Source of the DNA: Synaphobranchus kaupii
Lineage: Eukaryota; Chordata; Actinopteri; Anguilliformes; Synaphobranchidae
Length of the DNA: 64,000 nucleotides
Assembly: GCA_029718625.1 (NCBI GenBank)
Contig: CM056377.1
Coordinates: 98,944,998-99,008,997 of the forward strand
Direction of reading: 5' to 3'
The translations under genes were made by a program, and so were the position numbers. Below are positions 63,247 through 64,000 of this stretch, in pieces. Position 1 is the first letter of the stretch, and each line of letters starts with the position of its first letter. The notes under the pieces were generated by a model that saw only the letters and a list, made by a program, of their open reading frames with translations, was not told where the DNA came from and did not search any database.

Positions 63247-63776
63247 AACTAACAAAAAAACCTCACGCACTAAATAATTAGGCGTGACAAGAGGTTGTGA
63301 AACAAAACAAAAGAAACACCCAGTAAAAACGTGTGAGAGAAAGAAAATTAAACTAGAACCTGTTACCTACAGCTATAGGTGAAAACGAGCTGAACAAAAA
63401 GGTAACTGGCAGAAGAGTACAAAGGATAAAGAGAGAATGGAAAGAAAAAGACTAAAATAAATCTTTCTCCTAACTCTAAACCGGACTTGCTGCCTTTCCT
63501 ATTTGTACGAACCAGAAATGCAGCGACTGAATCTTTTACCTTACCGACTTCGTTGTCAACATAGCAAAGACAATATCGAAGTGTCGGAAATGCGGAAATC
63601 CTGGGCTATTTATAGCCAGCAGGAAACGCAGAACAGGTGTAGCGAATAATTGTCGGGTAAGCTACAAACACTGGAATGGAGGCGGAAAAAATCAGATAGA
63701 GCGTCCCAAAGACGCCAAAAAGGAAGACTACCGCAGAAACAGCAGGGGCTGCAAATACAGCAGGGGCTTCCTTAAC

Positions 63777-63997
63777 CAGTGTAGTATAATGGTTAAGGAA
63801 CTGGCCTTATAACCGAAAGGTTGCAGGTTCGATTCCCAGGTAGGACACTGCCGTTGTACCCTTGAGCAAGGTACTTAACCTGAATCGCTTCAGTATACAT
63901 ATATCCAGCTGTATAAATGGATGCGCAACAAATGCTAAAAAGTAGTAAGTCGCTCTGGATAAGAGCGTCTGCTAAATGCCTGTAATGTAATCTAATA
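63777..63997 (+). mobile_element. tRNA-derived SINE, plus orientation
   Basis: The best copy in the window: A box TAGTATAATGGTTAAGG, B box GGTTCGATTCC (63826-63836), body CCTTGAGCAAGGTACTTAAC and tail GCTCTGGATAAGAGCGTCTG with ATGTAAT repeats. Acceptor and anticodon stems do not form a tRNA, so it is a SINE. Confidence 0.92.
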
Positions 63998-64000
63998 CCC

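Noticed and set aside
63777..63850. Functional tRNA gene
   Set aside because: Promoter boxes are present but the cloverleaf stems do not form; it is the head of a SINE found in two other places here.

Overview
The window is a piece of teleost fish nuclear genome. The evidence is two vertebrate intron-containing genes with GT-AG splicing, TA/CA microsatellites, and several dispersed repeats typical of ray-finned fish: Tc1/mariner elements (one with Sleeping Beauty-type IR/DR ends), a tRNA-derived SINE, a 5S rRNA-derived SINE and L2-like LINE tails. The species cannot be named from the sequence.

Two protein-coding genes can be rebuilt exon by exon, and they lie head to head. UHMK1 (KIS kinase, U2AF-homology-motif kinase 1) is on the minus strand. 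Its eight coding exons run from 33348 down to 21479 and give 431 residues in one unbroken frame. UAP1 (UDP-N-acetylhexosamine pyrophosphorylase) is on the plus strand with nine coding exons between about 39.4 and 53.63 kb and a GC-rich putative promoter/leader near 38.3 kb. UAP1 makes UDP-GlcNAc in the cytosol. UHMK1 is a nuclear Ser/Thr kinase linked to splicing factors. They are neighbours by conserved synteny, not by shared pathway. The UAP1 start region looks like it carries a one-base G insertion (ATGGGAC where ATGGAC is expected) that puts the best start codon out of frame.

Layout: 0.56-1.9 kb Tc1 fossil with a nested fold-back element; 2.2-2.45 kb SINE; 3.62-5.89 kb Harbinger-like MITE split by a nearly intact Tc1 with a 339-aa DD34E transposase; 6.07-7.35 kb 5S-SINE fragment next to an LTR copy; 7.4-12.6 kb no recognised gene; 12.6-14.0 kb microsatellites with a Tc1 deletion derivative and a mariner-type MITE; 15.95-17.27 kb element with long inverted ends, TTAA flanks and a broken THAP exon (Kolobok-like); 21.5-33.35 kb UHMK1, with introns full of MITEs, including a perfect 127-bp-arm palindrome; 33.4-38.3 kb intergenic; 38.3-53.7 kb UAP1, whose 5.7-kb intron 7 holds a 35-bp minisatellite, an inverted array of ~125-bp units and a Sleeping Beauty-type element; 53.8-64 kb intergenic with a 1.62-kb solo LTR (5-bp duplication), SINE and LINE fragments.

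The most unusual observations are: (1) the probable indel at the UAP1 start; (2) one fold-back element found three times, each time inside a different Tc1/mariner element; (3) the TTAA-flanked THAP element and its non-autonomous relatives; (4) the perfect palindrome in UHMK1 intron 2; (5) the compound satellite structure in UAP1 intron 7; (6) a filled/empty site pair that proves the insertion of a Harbinger-like MITE. No wholly new gene system was seen.
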